A stretch of DNA of 64,000 nucleotides from CBDCVY01 sp965223245. GTDB taxonomy: Bacteria; Nitrospinota; Nitrospinia; Nitrospinales; Nitrospinaceae. The position numbers were made by a program, and so were the translations under genes. The first letter of the stretch is position 1. Every line of letters begins with the position of its first letter. Of the stretch, positions 8,801-17,720 are shown in pieces. The notes beneath the pieces are model-generated. The model was not told where the DNA came from. It saw only the letters and a program-made list of their open reading frames with translations, and ran no database searches. The stretch spans positions 1,922,001 to 1,986,000 of the forward strand of contig CBDCVY010000013.1 of the NCBI GenBank assembly GCA_965223245.1, read 5' to 3'.

Positions 8801-10009
8801 TTATTTTTCCAACTGACTGGAAATACGATCCCAAACTATTTTCGCAATTTCCGTTTTGGGCATCATGGGAACAGACTCTATGTTTCCGTGGGTGTTTATA
8901 ATACTAACTCTATTATTATCACTATTGAAACCTACTCCCGGAAAACTAATATCATTTGCCACAATCATATCCAAATTTTTCTTTTTTAATTTCTCTTTCG
9001 CATTTTCTATTAAATTTTGGCTCTCCGCTGCAAAACCAACCACATATTGATGATTTTTAACTTTAGCCACTTCTTGCAAAATATCTATGGTTGGGACTAA
9101 ATTCAAATCCAAAGGTTTACCAAATTCTTTTTTAATTTTTTCTTTTGAAATCTCTAGCAGAGAATAATCTCCTACTGCTGCAGTCATAACAAGAATATTA
9201 CAATTGGAAAAATTATCTAAAACTAAATTTTTCATTTCTTCAGCCTTTTGGCAACGAAGAACTTTAACTCCTGCCGGAGACTCTAAATTAGTGGGGCCGG
9301 AAATAAGAGTTACGTTTGCTCCTCTTGCTTTAGCCTCTATTGCTAGGGCATAACCCATTTTTCCGGAAGAAGCATTTGTGATAAATCGTACTGGGTCGAT
9401 AGGCTCTCGGGTAGGCCCGGCGGTTATCAAAATACTTTTCCCTCCGAGATCTCTGTTCGTAGAAAAATACTTTTGAATTTCCTCAAACATATGGGAAGGT
9501 TCAGCCAACCGTCCCTGCCCCACTACCCCACAAGCTAATACTCCTGACTCAGGTTCAATAATTTTTATTCCTCTATTCCTTAAAGTATGAATGTTACTTT
9601 GAACCGCAGCATTCCCCCACATCGTTTCATTCATTGCAGGAGCAACCAAAACAGGACCTGAATAAGCTAAAAATAAATTTGAGACGGGATTATCAGCTAA
9701 CCCTTGTGCCATTTGGGCAATCGAGTTTGCAGTCGCAGGAGCAATGATGAAAAGGTCAGCTTTCTCTGCAACTGAAATGTGTTCCATATTGGCCGAATTA
9801 TCCCCATCAAAGATCTGATGGTATACAGGGTTTTCCGATAAAGCTTCAAAAGTTAGCGGTGTCACAAATTTTTTTGCATTTTCGGACATGACAACAAAAA
9901 CCGATGCGTCTGCTTTGACCATTAATCGCAACAGCTCGACTGACTTAAATGCAGCAATACCTCCAGTAACACCTAATACAATCTTTTTGCCTTTTAAAGA
10001 TTCTGTCAT
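8801..10009 (-). CDS. coaBC: Bifunctional phosphopantothenoylcysteine decarboxylase/synthetase
   Basis: This enzyme makes 4'-phosphopantetheine from 4'-phosphopantothenate, cysteine and CTP in coenzyme A synthesis. The N-terminal FMN-dependent decarboxylase domain (about residues 5-180) shows GVTGGIAAFKSVEL, the PAMN motif in APAMNETMW, and the catalytic Cys in ACGVVGQGRLAEP. The C-terminal synthetase domain (about 190-400) shows TAGPTREPIDPVRFITN, SSGKMGYALA, AAVGDY and a KIKKE substrate segment. The length of 402 residues is normal. It connects functionally with panBCD at 16-18 kb. Confidence 0.96.
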   Translation of the reverse strand: MTESLKGKKIVLGVTGGIAAFKSVELLRLMVKADASVFVVMSENAKKFVTPLTFEALSENPVYHQIFDGDNSANMEHISVAEKADLFIIAPATANSIAQMAQGLADNPVSNLFLAYSGPVLVAPAMNETMWGNAAVQSNIHTLRNRGIKIIEPESGVLACGVVGQGRLAEPSHMFEEIQKYFSTNRDLGGKSILITAGPTREPIDPVRFITNASSGKMGYALAIEAKARGANVTLISGPTNLESPAGVKVLRCQKAEEMKNLVLDNFSNCNILVMTAAVGDYSLLEISKEKIKKEFGKPLDLNLVPTIDILQEVAKVKNHQYVVGFAAESQNLIENAKEKLKKKNLDMIVANDISFPGVGFNSDNNRVSIINTHGNIESVPMMPKTEIAKIVWDRISSQLEK

Positions 10010-10130
10010 AATTAATTTAAAATTGCATAAATCTGTTTCGCGTTTCTGAAATAAAATTTACGATGTCATTTTTTTTCAATAAACAATCATTCCATAATTA
10101 AAATTTTTTGCAATAAGTATTATACCAAAA

Positions 10131-10159
10131 TTGACTTTTCATCATGCTTTGCTTAACAT
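10131..10159 (+). promoter_or_regulatory. Candidate promoter of the galT-glgA operon
   Basis: TTGACT (10131-10136) and TAACAT (10154-10159) are spaced by 17 bp. They predict a start site about 28 bases before the ATG at 10194. This also explains why a TTG codon at 10131 should not be taken as the translation start. Confidence 0.5.
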
Positions 10160-10193
10160 TGCTAACAATCAACACTTATTAGAGACTTATTTT

Positions 10194-11225
10194 ATGCATG
10201 CAACACCCGAATTAAGAAAGGACCCCATAGTCGATCGTTGGGTCATTATCTCCGAAGAACAATGGAATCAACTTGTAGATTTTCCGAGAGTAACTTTTAG
10301 AAGACAAATTACCGATTGCCCATTTTGTCCTGGAAACGAAAGTCAATCAAAACCTGAGATATTAACACTGCACTCTAATGGAGTTTTATCTCAAGAACCC
10401 GATTGGTCATTAAGGGTCGTCCCAAGTAAATATTCATCCCTGATCTCTGAAGGTTCGACAGAGAAAATGGCTGAAGGAATTTTTGACAGGATGAATGGAA
10501 TAGGTTCACAAGAAGTAATCATTGAATCTCCAAACCACAGCGCTGTATTAGAACGATTACCCGAAAGAAATGTTCAAAATTGTCTTTGGGCTTATCAAAA
10601 AAGAATTATTGAGTTAAAAAAAGATCCAAATCTTCGTTATATAATAATTCATAAAAATCACGGAGAAGCGGCGGGAGCTACCTTTGAACATACTCACAGC
10701 CAACTGCTAGCACTTCCAATTGTACCCGAACTTATTCTTGAAGAAATCAACCGGGCAAAGCAATATTTTGAGTTTAAAGAACGTTGCGTTTGGTGTGACA
10801 TTATTTCTCAGGAAAGATTAGATGGTCGACGTATAGTCATGGAGAATTCGGATTTCATTGCTCTTTGTCCCTATGCGCCTAGAGTTCCTTATGAAACATG
10901 GATTTTACCCAAACACCATCAATCTCATTTCGAGGATGAACCTTTATCTTCTTTAACTTCTGCCGCAAACATATTAAAAATGGTATTATTGAAAATTGGC
11001 GAGGCACTTGAATGTCCCCCATATAATATGGTATTACACAATAGTACTATTCAAGGTAACCATAATAATTATTATCATTGGCACATAGAAATCATGCCCA
11101 AACTTTCCCGAATTGCCGGAATGGAGCAAGCAACCGGCTTTTACATCAATCCTGTACCCCCAGAAGAAGCAGCGGAAACTCTCCGTTCGATCCCTAATCC
11201 CACCTTAAAATGGCCCGCAGCTTAA
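10194..11225 (+). CDS. galT: Galactose-1-phosphate uridylyltransferase family protein
   Basis: GalT-family enzymes exchange nucleotidyl groups between a UDP- (or ADP-) sugar and a hexose 1-phosphate. The start at 10194 gives the normal family beginning (ELRKDPIVDRWVIIS). The zinc site CPFCPGN is present, and the nucleotidyl-acceptor motif reads HTHSQ instead of the E. coli HPHGQ, keeping the catalytic second His. A second Cys pair, CVWC, sits near residue 200. It overlaps glgA by 16 bp and no other Leloir gene is present, so the enzyme may feed glycogen metabolism; a role as an ADP-sugar phosphorylase is an alternative. Confidence 0.9.
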   Translation: MHATPELRKDPIVDRWVIISEEQWNQLVDFPRVTFRRQITDCPFCPGNESQSKPEILTLHSNGVLSQEPDWSLRVVPSKYSSLISEGSTEKMAEGIFDRMNGIGSQEVIIESPNHSAVLERLPERNVQNCLWAYQKRIIELKKDPNLRYIIIHKNHGEAAGATFEHTHSQLLALPIVPELILEEINRAKQYFEFKERCVWCDIISQERLDGRRIVMENSDFIALCPYAPRVPYETWILPKHHQSHFEDEPLSSLTSAANILKMVLLKIGEALECPPYNMVLHNSTIQGNHNNYYHWHIEIMPKLSRIAGMEQATGFYINPVPPEEAAETLRSIPNPTLKWPAA

Positions 11226-12670
11226 AAATCGTATACGCAACATCTGAAGTCCAACCTTATGCAAAATCCGGTGGTTTAGCCGATGTATCCTCAGCACTTC
11301 CAGGTGCTCTACGTCGTTTAGGCCATGATATTCGAATTTTTTTACCAAAATATAAATCGGTTGAATCTACAAAGCAACCTATCCGTCCATTAGGTTTAGA
11401 AATCAACGTCCCAGTGGGAATTAATAAAATCAGGGCTACCTTATCCGAGGGTAAATTAGACAATCAAGTCCCTATTTATTTTTTAGATCACTCTCATTAT
11501 TATAATAGAGATTCTTATTATGGAGAGAGCGGCTACGATTATTCAGACAATGCTGAAAGGTTCATTTTTTTTTGTCGGGGAATATTAGAATCTTGTAAAT
11601 CCTTGGGATTTCGGCCAGATATTATTCATTGTAGTGATTGGCAAACAGGCCTTATTCCTGCCTATATTAAAGTTCTTTATAACTCAGACCCTTTTTTCAA
11701 AAACACTAAAACTATTTTTTCGATTCATAATTTAGGTTATCAGGGGAATTTTCATGACTCCGTATTGCCCCTAGCTCACTTGCCCTGGACTTTATATAAT
11801 CAGGAAGGGGTGGAGTTCTATGGAGAGTTTAGTTTTTTAAAAACAGGGCTCGTTTTTTCCGATTCAATTACCACTGTTAGCCCCACCTATAGTAAAGAAA
11901 TCCAAACTCCGGAGCATGGTTTTCGAATGGATGGAGTTTTAAGGCACCGTCAAGCAGATTTGCACGGTATTTTAAATGGAGTTGAATATGAAATTTGGGA
12001 TCCGGAAATTGATTCACACATTCCCAAAAATTACAGCATTAGTTTTCCAACCGGAAAAAAAGAATGCAAGTCAGCTTTATTAAAAAAACTAAATTTGAAC
12101 CCCGACCTAAAAAAGCCATTATTTTGCATGATTACCAGGCTATCATCCCAAAAAGGAATTAAATTAATCGTTGAAATTCTTCCCTGGTTATTAAAACAAA
12201 AGGCCAATTTTGTTATGTTGGGTTCGGGAGAGCAAGATTTTGAAAATTTTTTTTCTGATAAGTCCCAGGAATACCCAAACAATGTTTCTTGCACCTTAGG
12301 CTTTAATGAAAAATTGGCTCATGAAATATTAGCTGGAAGTGATTTTTTGTTTATGCCGTCACTCTATGAACCTTGTGGACTTACTCAAATGTATGCTCTT
12401 CGTTATGGCACAGTACCTATTGTACGAGCAGTAGGTGGATTAAAAGATACCATTAAACCATTCGATTATCAGTCAGGAGAAGGAACCGGTTTTTTATTCC
12501 ATTCATTTGAATTAAAATATTTGATTCAAGCGGTGCAATTAGCTCTTTTTTCTTATAAAGATCGGGGGCTTTGGCGTCAGTTAGTAAAAAACGGAATGTC
12601 CCAGGACAATAGTTGGACACATTCTGCTAAGCTATACGAAAGTCTTTACAACGATATCCTTAATCAATAA
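11210..12670 (+). CDS. glgA: Glycogen synthase (ADP-glucose type)
   Basis: This GT5-family glycosyltransferase elongates alpha-1,4-glucan from ADP-glucose (or UDP-glucose) in the cytoplasm. Hallmarks are the N-terminal sugar-nucleotide loop KSGGLADV, HCSDWQTGLIPAY, FSIHNLGYQG, and the C-terminal catalytic segment EPCGLTQMYALRYGT followed by VGGLKDT. The length of 486 residues is typical. The start codon lies within the end of galT (16 bp overlap), implying translational coupling. No glgB, glgC or glgP is in the window. Confidence 0.95.
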   Translation: MARSLKIVYATSEVQPYAKSGGLADVSSALPGALRRLGHDIRIFLPKYKSVESTKQPIRPLGLEINVPVGINKIRATLSEGKLDNQVPIYFLDHSHYYNRDSYYGESGYDYSDNAERFIFFCRGILESCKSLGFRPDIIHCSDWQTGLIPAYIKVLYNSDPFFKNTKTIFSIHNLGYQGNFHDSVLPLAHLPWTLYNQEGVEFYGEFSFLKTGLVFSDSITTVSPTYSKEIQTPEHGFRMDGVLRHRQADLHGILNGVEYEIWDPEIDSHIPKNYSISFPTGKKECKSALLKKLNLNPDLKKPLFCMITRLSSQKGIKLIVEILPWLLKQKANFVMLGSGEQDFENFFSDKSQEYPNNVSCTLGFNEKLAHEILAGSDFLFMPSLYEPCGLTQMYALRYGTVPIVRAVGGLKDTIKPFDYQSGEGTGFLFHSFELKYLIQAVQLALFSYKDRGLWRQLVKNGMSQDNSWTHSAKLYESLYNDILNQ

Positions 12671-12696
12671 TTACCCATTCATTTTAAAGTCACCAT

Positions 12697-14616
12697 ATGG
12701 ACCAAGAAAGTGTCATCGGCTTAGAAATACTTAGAGAAGTTGCACGAATTTCCAGTTCCACTCTTGACCTTGATGAAATATTAAAAAAGACCATTGAAGT
12801 CATTAAAAGCCGGATGCGTATGCATGCATGCTCAATTTACTTAATGGATATTGAGGGAGAGGAACCTCGATTAAAGTTGAGAGGTTCTAGTGGTTTTCCT
12901 GAGCAACAAGCTAAACAAATCTACCTCAAACCCGGGGCAGGTATTACAGGGTGGGTGGCTGAAAACAAATCTACCCTTGCATTAAGTGATGCGATTAAAG
13001 ATCCCCGATTCGTTTACTTTCCCGAAATTGAAGAAGAAAGATTCCCCTCCATGCTTTCGGTTCCTTTGATTGACCAAGAGAACTGCATCGGTGTCATTAA
13101 TGTTCATACACAGGATTCCAGGCAATTCAACCGTACTGAAGTCACAATTTTAGAAACCATTTCTGGGCAAATGACGGGTTGTATAAGAAACGCTATTGCC
13201 TATAGCAAAAGCCAATTGTTATTAAAGGAGCAAACGTTGCTTTATGATATCAGTATAGCGGTTCAAGAAACTCCCCAATTGGACCAACGGTTATGGATTT
13301 TACTTACCGGTATGACTTTGGGTGGAGGAGGGGGATTCAATCGGGCAATACTATTTTTGGTAAATGAAAACGAACAGCATTTAAAGGGGAGCATCGGATT
13401 GGGCCCTGACTCAAACGAAGATGCAGAAAAGATTTGGTCCAATTTGGAAGACCAAAAAGAAGGCGCTTTAAAATGGATTTTAAATCATTCAGATCGAAAC
13501 AATTACCAACAATCCACCTTTCATCATTTTGCTCAATCCCTTAGTATCCCCTTAAAAAATTCTACACATGTTATTGCTGAAACGGCCATTCAAAAGCGAC
13601 CGTTTGTTGTTCAAGATGCAGCAAATGATCCTTTAGTGCCTAAAGATTTTGCCACTTCTCTCGGAGTCAATCAATTTGCAACGGTGCCTTTAATGCCCCA
13701 GCAGGAAGTGTTGGGGGTTATTCTGGTGGACAATCGCTACAATAGCGAACCTATTACAGACTCCAACATTCATTTATTAATAAGGCTATCTACGCATATG
13801 GGATGGGTTTTGGAAAACTCACGGTTAATCACAAAACTTTTGGAATCCAACCGAGAACTATTATCAACGAAAGAGCTTTTGATCCAATCTGAAAAATTAG
13901 CAGCATTGGGAGAACTTTCTGCAGAAGTTGCTCATGAAATTAAGAATCCATTAGTATCTATTGGGGGTTTTTCAAGGAGATTACAAGCCCAATTAGCCGA
14001 AATATCAAAACAAAGAAAAGACATCGATTCTTTAGATAGCTTGGTGGGATATTCAAATATCATTGTGGCAGAGGTTCAGAGGTTGGAAACAATACTTAAA
14101 AATATCCTTCTATTTTCAAAAACTGATTCATTAAACTACGAAGAATGTCATCCTTACGAATTAGTTCAAGAAGTGGTTCATTTGTTTGAAATTGATTCAA
14201 GAGAAAAAAAAATTCCTATAAAAAATGAGGTTTCGGAGGATTTGCCATCCATAAATATTGATCTCAAAAGGATCAAACAAGTGTTAATAAATATTTTTTT
14301 TAATTCGTTCGAATCCATGCCTCAGGGAGGTCAAATCAATGTTACCTCTTTGCCTCCTGCTTTAATTCAAGGAGAAGAAATGCTGGGAATCATAATTTCT
14401 GATACCGGCATTGGCATCGATCCTGAAACCTTCCAAAATATTTTCAATCCCTTTTTTACGACTAAAGAGTCCGGAACAGGTTTAGGCCTTTCAATATCTC
14501 GGAAAATAATGGAAAGTCATAATGGTCATCTTGAGGTAAAGAATAATTATCCTAATGGGGTGTCTGTTTATTTGTATTTCCCGTTGCAAAAACCCACTGA
14601 ATGTAATAAAAATTAA
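12697..14616 (+). CDS. Cytoplasmic dual-GAF sensor histidine kinase
   Basis: This 639-residue kinase has two GAF sensory domains (about residues 25-170 and 190-385), then HisKA with the phospho-acceptor His413 in SAEVAHEIKNPL, then a HATPase domain (about 480-630) with GIGID and GTGLGLSISRKI boxes. No signal peptide or transmembrane helix is visible, so it should sense a cytoplasmic ligand. It starts 26 bp after glgA and is followed at once by a receiver protein, its probable partner. Linkage to galT-glgA hints at regulation tied to carbohydrate storage, but this is inference. Confidence 0.92.
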   Translation: MDQESVIGLEILREVARISSSTLDLDEILKKTIEVIKSRMRMHACSIYLMDIEGEEPRLKLRGSSGFPEQQAKQIYLKPGAGITGWVAENKSTLALSDAIKDPRFVYFPEIEEERFPSMLSVPLIDQENCIGVINVHTQDSRQFNRTEVTILETISGQMTGCIRNAIAYSKSQLLLKEQTLLYDISIAVQETPQLDQRLWILLTGMTLGGGGGFNRAILFLVNENEQHLKGSIGLGPDSNEDAEKIWSNLEDQKEGALKWILNHSDRNNYQQSTFHHFAQSLSIPLKNSTHVIAETAIQKRPFVVQDAANDPLVPKDFATSLGVNQFATVPLMPQQEVLGVILVDNRYNSEPITDSNIHLLIRLSTHMGWVLENSRLITKLLESNRELLSTKELLIQSEKLAALGELSAEVAHEIKNPLVSIGGFSRRLQAQLAEISKQRKDIDSLDSLVGYSNIIVAEVQRLETILKNILLFSKTDSLNYEECHPYELVQEVVHLFEIDSREKKIPIKNEVSEDLPSINIDLKRIKQVLINIFFNSFESMPQGGQINVTSLPPALIQGEEMLGIIISDTGIGIDPETFQNIFNPFFTTKESGTGLGLSISRKIMESHNGHLEVKNNYPNGVSVYLYFPLQKPTECNKN

Positions 14617-14689
14617 GGGGGATTCTGCCAAAAAAGGTTTTGGTAGATTCATTTTTTCCAATAAAAATTTTATTGAATGGGAGTCCAGT

Positions 14690-15046
14690 TTGAAAAAAAT
14701 CCTTGTAGTGGATGATGAGGATAATATCAGGCTTCTTTATAAAGAAGAACTTCAGGATGATGGCTACGATGTCTCATGTGCAAAAAATGCTGAAGAAGCT
14801 TTTAAAATGATCGAAGAAAATGAACCTGATTTGATCACCTTAGATATTAAAATGCCCGGAATGAATGGAATCGAATTCCTACAAAAACTAAAAGCCACCA
14901 AAAAGCACATACCAGTCATTTTATGTTCAGCTTATGGAAGCTACAAACAAGACTTTCAGGTATGGGCCTCCGAAGCTTATGTAGTAAAGTCTGCTGACCT
15001 TCGAGAATTAAAGTTGACTATTAAGGAAATATTAAGCTATCCCTAA
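14690..15046 (+). CDS. Single-domain response regulator
   Basis: This 118-residue CheY-like receiver has no output domain. The acidic pair Asp8/Asp9 (VVDDE), phospho-acceptor Asp52 (LDIKMPGMNG), a Ser in CSAYG and a Lys in VVKSADL are all present, so it should be phosphorylatable. I place the start at TTG 14690 because GGGAG lies 6 bases upstream and the receiver fold begins immediately; the frame extends further upstream into the kinase gene but that would add unrelated residues. The partner is most likely the preceding dual-GAF kinase. Confidence 0.88.
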   Translation: MKKILVVDDEDNIRLLYKEELQDDGYDVSCAKNAEEAFKMIEENEPDLITLDIKMPGMNGIEFLQKLKATKKHIPVILCSAYGSYKQDFQVWASEAYVVKSADLRELKLTIKEILSYP

Positions 15047-15103
15047 TACATTTATTAATTTAAATAAACATCTATCAATACAACAAGAAATTGGGAAACC
15101 TAA

Positions 15104-15742
15104 ATGAGTGAACCTCGATTTATAGCTATTGAAGGTGCAATTGGTGCCGGTAAAACCACCTTAGCAAGGCTGCTATCCAAACACTTTAACGCAAAGCTAG
15201 TTCTTGAAATGGAAACTGAAAATCCTTTCATTGGCAAATTTTATGAAGATCGGGAGGCTTACGCTTTCCAAACACAGGTTTTTTTTTTACTGAACCGGTA
15301 TAAACAATATCAAGACTTGGCTCAAATCGATCTTTTCAATTCTGTGGTCATTACCGACTATTTATTTCAAAGGGATATGGTTTTTGCCAAATTGAATCTA
15401 ACCGATCAAGAATTTCATTTATATGAACAACTCTATCAACTTATTCAGATAAAACTTCCGAAACCTGATTTAGTGATTTTCCTCCAAGCTGGAACCCCCA
15501 CCCTGAGTGCGCGTGTTGAAAAAAGAGGGAGAGACTATGAACGGTACATGGAATATTCTTACATGGAGGAGGTTAACGGAGCTTTCAATAATTTTTTCTT
15601 CTACTATACCGAAACTCCCCTATTAGTAGTTAACACCAATGGCATAGATATTGTGGAAAAAAAAATTGACCTTCAGGAGTTGATTCATAAAATCAATAAT
15701 CATACAATAGGCCGTGAGTATTATAATCCGCTTGGATCTTGA
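15104..15742 (+). CDS. Deoxynucleoside kinase family protein
   Basis: This 212-residue P-loop kinase phosphorylates deoxyribonucleosides (deoxyadenosine/deoxyguanosine kinase-like), a salvage reaction in the cytoplasm. The Walker A sequence is GAIGAGKTT, followed by the typical EMETENPFIGKFYED region, VITDYLFQRDMVF with the ERS/DRY-equivalent substrate residues, and the lid segment SARVEKRGRDYERYM. In many bacteria this gene neighbours folK and panB; here it precedes panB, separated by a structured RNA. The last codons overlap the predicted promoter of that RNA. Confidence 0.88.
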   Translation: MSEPRFIAIEGAIGAGKTTLARLLSKHFNAKLVLEMETENPFIGKFYEDREAYAFQTQVFFLLNRYKQYQDLAQIDLFNSVVITDYLFQRDMVFAKLNLTDQEFHLYEQLYQLIQIKLPKPDLVIFLQAGTPTLSARVEKRGRDYERYMEYSYMEEVNGAFNNFFFYYTETPLLVVNTNGIDIVEKKIDLQELIHKINNHTIGREYYNPLGS

Positions 15743-15890
15743 AAAGACCGGGACGGAGTGACCTAATTAAAGAGTTATTATTTTAAACGGTAGAAGACCT
15801 GAGCTTTAGGCTTCCAACCCAAGAGAATATCTTTAAATTTTTAGGACCCCTCCGTGCCCACCGAAATTTCGGCGGGCTTTTTGTTTTTGA
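15735..15890 (+). ncRNA. Candidate structured RNA / panB leader (6S-like rod or attenuator)
   Basis: A TATAAT box at 15722-15727, inside the end of the kinase gene, predicts a transcript starting near 15735. The sequence then folds into one long rod. GGGACGGAG (15750-15758) pairs with CTCCGTGCCC (15850-15859) with one bulged base. CCTAATTAAAGA (15762-15773) pairs imperfectly with a segment at 15830-15845. The tip GAAG-A-CCT closes on AGGCTTC (15793-15814). An intrinsic terminator follows. The architecture recalls 6S RNA, but I see no conserved 6S primary sequence. An attenuated panB leader is equally possible. Confidence 0.45.
15857..15889 (+). terminator. Strong intrinsic terminator upstream of panB
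   Basis: GCCCACCGAA and TTTCGGCGGGC form a stem of about 10 bp with one A-C mismatch, followed directly by TTTTTGTTTTT. It ends the structured RNA 60 bases before panB. The GCCC of its 5' arm is also needed for the closing stem of the upstream rod, so the two structures are partly exclusive. Confidence 0.8.
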
Positions 15891-15950
15891 TTGTTTGTCA
15901 ATACAAACATCTCCGCCCTCTTTTCAAATCAAGCCATCCTGATAAAAAAT

Positions 15951-16799
15951 ATGAATACAAAAAAGATCACCATTCCAAAATTAATGGAATGGAAAAAAAT
16001 AAATAAAAAATCGGTGGCGGTCACTGCATATGATTATACATTTGCCCGCTTTATTGAAGAGGCAGAGATAGATATTGTTTTGGTGGGCGATTCACTAGGC
16101 ATGGTCTCATTAGGATATGAAAACACTCTTCCAGTGACCATGGATGAAATGATTCATCACACAAAAGCAGTTAAACGAGCATTGAGTAAAGCTCTTCTGG
16201 TTGGAGACATGCCATTCATGTCTTACCAAGTTTCTGTAGAAGAAGCCATTCGAAATGCAGGGCGATTTATCCAGGAGGGTGGTGCCGAGGCTGTAAAAAT
16301 TGAGGGTGGAGTTCGCGTGCTTCCTCAAGTGAAGGGTGTAGTAGATGCAGGGATTTCGGTTATGGGACATGTAGGATTGACGCCACAATCTGTTCATCAA
16401 TTTGGGGGTTATAAAGTTCAAGGAAAAGATATTCTGGACGGGAAAAAAATAAAGAAGGATGCAATAGAACTTCAAAAGGCCGGGGCATTTGCAATTGTTT
16501 TAGAAGGGATTCCAATGGAATTAGCAGAAGAAATTACTAAATCTCTGGTTATACCCACCATTGGTATTGGTGCCGGCCCACATTGTGATGGGCAAATATT
16601 GGTAACTCAAGACTTGCTTGGAATGAATAAGGATTTTGTTCCGAAATTTGTAAAACATTATGCACAGCTTGGAGATACCATTGAATCGGCCTTAAATCAA
16701 TATGCCAGTGAAGTTCAAAGCGGACAATTCCCAGAAAACAAACACTCTTATTTTTTACCTAAGAAAAGGCTTAAAAAGGTTCCTCAGGAAAAAAGGTAA
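15951..16799 (+). CDS. panB: 3-methyl-2-oxobutanoate hydroxymethyltransferase
   Basis: PanB transfers a hydroxymethyl group from 5,10-methylenetetrahydrofolate to 2-oxoisovalerate, giving ketopantoate, the first step of pantothenate synthesis. The 282-residue protein shows the family order: VTAYDYTFA, VLVGDSLGMV (Mg2+-binding Asp), VGDMPFMSY, EGGAEAVKIEGG, GHVGLTPQSV with the following GGYKVQG, VLEGIP and IGIGAGPHCDGQ. I use ATG 15951; the open frame runs back to 15891 but that part lies inside the terminator. It is the first gene of panB-panC-panD. Confidence 0.96.
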   Translation: MNTKKITIPKLMEWKKINKKSVAVTAYDYTFARFIEEAEIDIVLVGDSLGMVSLGYENTLPVTMDEMIHHTKAVKRALSKALLVGDMPFMSYQVSVEEAIRNAGRFIQEGGAEAVKIEGGVRVLPQVKGVVDAGISVMGHVGLTPQSVHQFGGYKVQGKDILDGKKIKKDAIELQKAGAFAIVLEGIPMELAEEITKSLVIPTIGIGAGPHCDGQILVTQDLLGMNKDFVPKFVKHYAQLGDTIESALNQYASEVQSGQFPENKHSYFLPKKRLKKVPQEKR

Positions 16800-16820
16800 A
16801 AATATTTGGAGCGAAACTTT

Positions 16821-17720
16821 ATGGAAGTCATCAAAACAATTGATGAAATGAAAAGATGGTCAAATTTCCAAAATACACAGAACCAAAAAATTGGTTTTGT
16901 ACCAACCATGGGTTGCCTTCATGAAGGTCACCTAAGTTTGGTGGAAAGGTCTTTAAGAGATTGCGATTGCACTGTCGTTAGCATTTTTATAAATCCTACC
17001 CAGTTTGGTCCGGCAGAGGATTTAGATAGCTATCCGAATACACTAGAAGAGGACCTAATACAATTGCAGAAACTTGGTGTTCAGGCAGTATTTTTGCCAA
17101 CATCAGAGAGCATGTACCCCAGTGGTTATAAAAGTTATGTTCAAGTAGAGGAAATCACTGACCATCTTTGTGGAAAAAGTCGACCCGGATTTTTTCGAGG
17201 AGTGGCCACCATTGTTTTAAAACTTTTTAATATTGTTTCTCCACATACAGCTTTTTTTGGAGAAAAAGACCGCCAACAATTAGAAGTCATTAAAGTAATG
17301 GTCAAGGATTTCAATTTAGATATTAATATAGTGGGCCTGCCCATTGTTAGAGAAAAAGATGGCTTAGCCAAAAGTTCGCGAAATGTTTATCTAAGCGACC
17401 GGGATCGTATTTCTGCCGCTGTATTGTCTAAAGCCATTTATGTAGCAAAAGATCTATTTGAAGGCGGGGAGGTTTCTGCTAAAAAAATTCGTGATCAAAT
17501 TTGTCATGTAATTCAAAGCGACCCCAATACTCGAATCGATTATGTCGATATATGTGACCCAAAAGAGTTTTATTCGATAAATGAAATTACAGGAAATGCA
17601 CTACTGGCTTTAGCTGTCCATGTCGGTAAAGCCCGGTTAATTGACAACTACTTATTTGAGAAGAAAAATGCAAAAAATAATGTTATCAGCCAAGTTGCAC
17701 AGAGCCACCGTAACCGATAG
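16821..17720 (+). CDS. panC: Pantothenate synthetase (pantoate-beta-alanine ligase)
   Basis: PanC condenses pantoate and beta-alanine with ATP through a pantoyl-adenylate. The ATP-binding HxGH motif is in PTMGCLHEGHLSLV, and KSRPGFFRGVATIV, FGEKDRQQL and the KMSKS-like GLAKSSRNVYLS are present. ATG 16821 was chosen over TTG 16806 because GGAG lies 9 bases ahead and the protein then begins like its homologues (VIKTIDEMKRW). It follows panB by 21 bp and its end overlaps the start of panD by 53 bp, indicating tight coupling. Confidence 0.96.
   Translation: MEVIKTIDEMKRWSNFQNTQNQKIGFVPTMGCLHEGHLSLVERSLRDCDCTVVSIFINPTQFGPAEDLDSYPNTLEEDLIQLQKLGVQAVFLPTSESMYPSGYKSYVQVEEITDHLCGKSRPGFFRGVATIVLKLFNIVSPHTAFFGEKDRQQLEVIKVMVKDFNLDINIVGLPIVREKDGLAKSSRNVYLSDRDRISAAVLSKAIYVAKDLFEGGEVSAKKIRDQICHVIQSDPNTRIDYVDICDPKEFYSINEITGNALLALAVHVGKARLIDNYLFEKKNAKNNVISQVAQSHRNR

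Noticed and set aside
10131..10193. TTG at 10131 as the start of galT
   Set aside because: It coincides with a -35 box, and the family sequence begins at ATG 10194.
15891..15950. N-terminal extension of panB
   Set aside because: The extra codons lie in the tail of the terminator and are not homologous to PanB.
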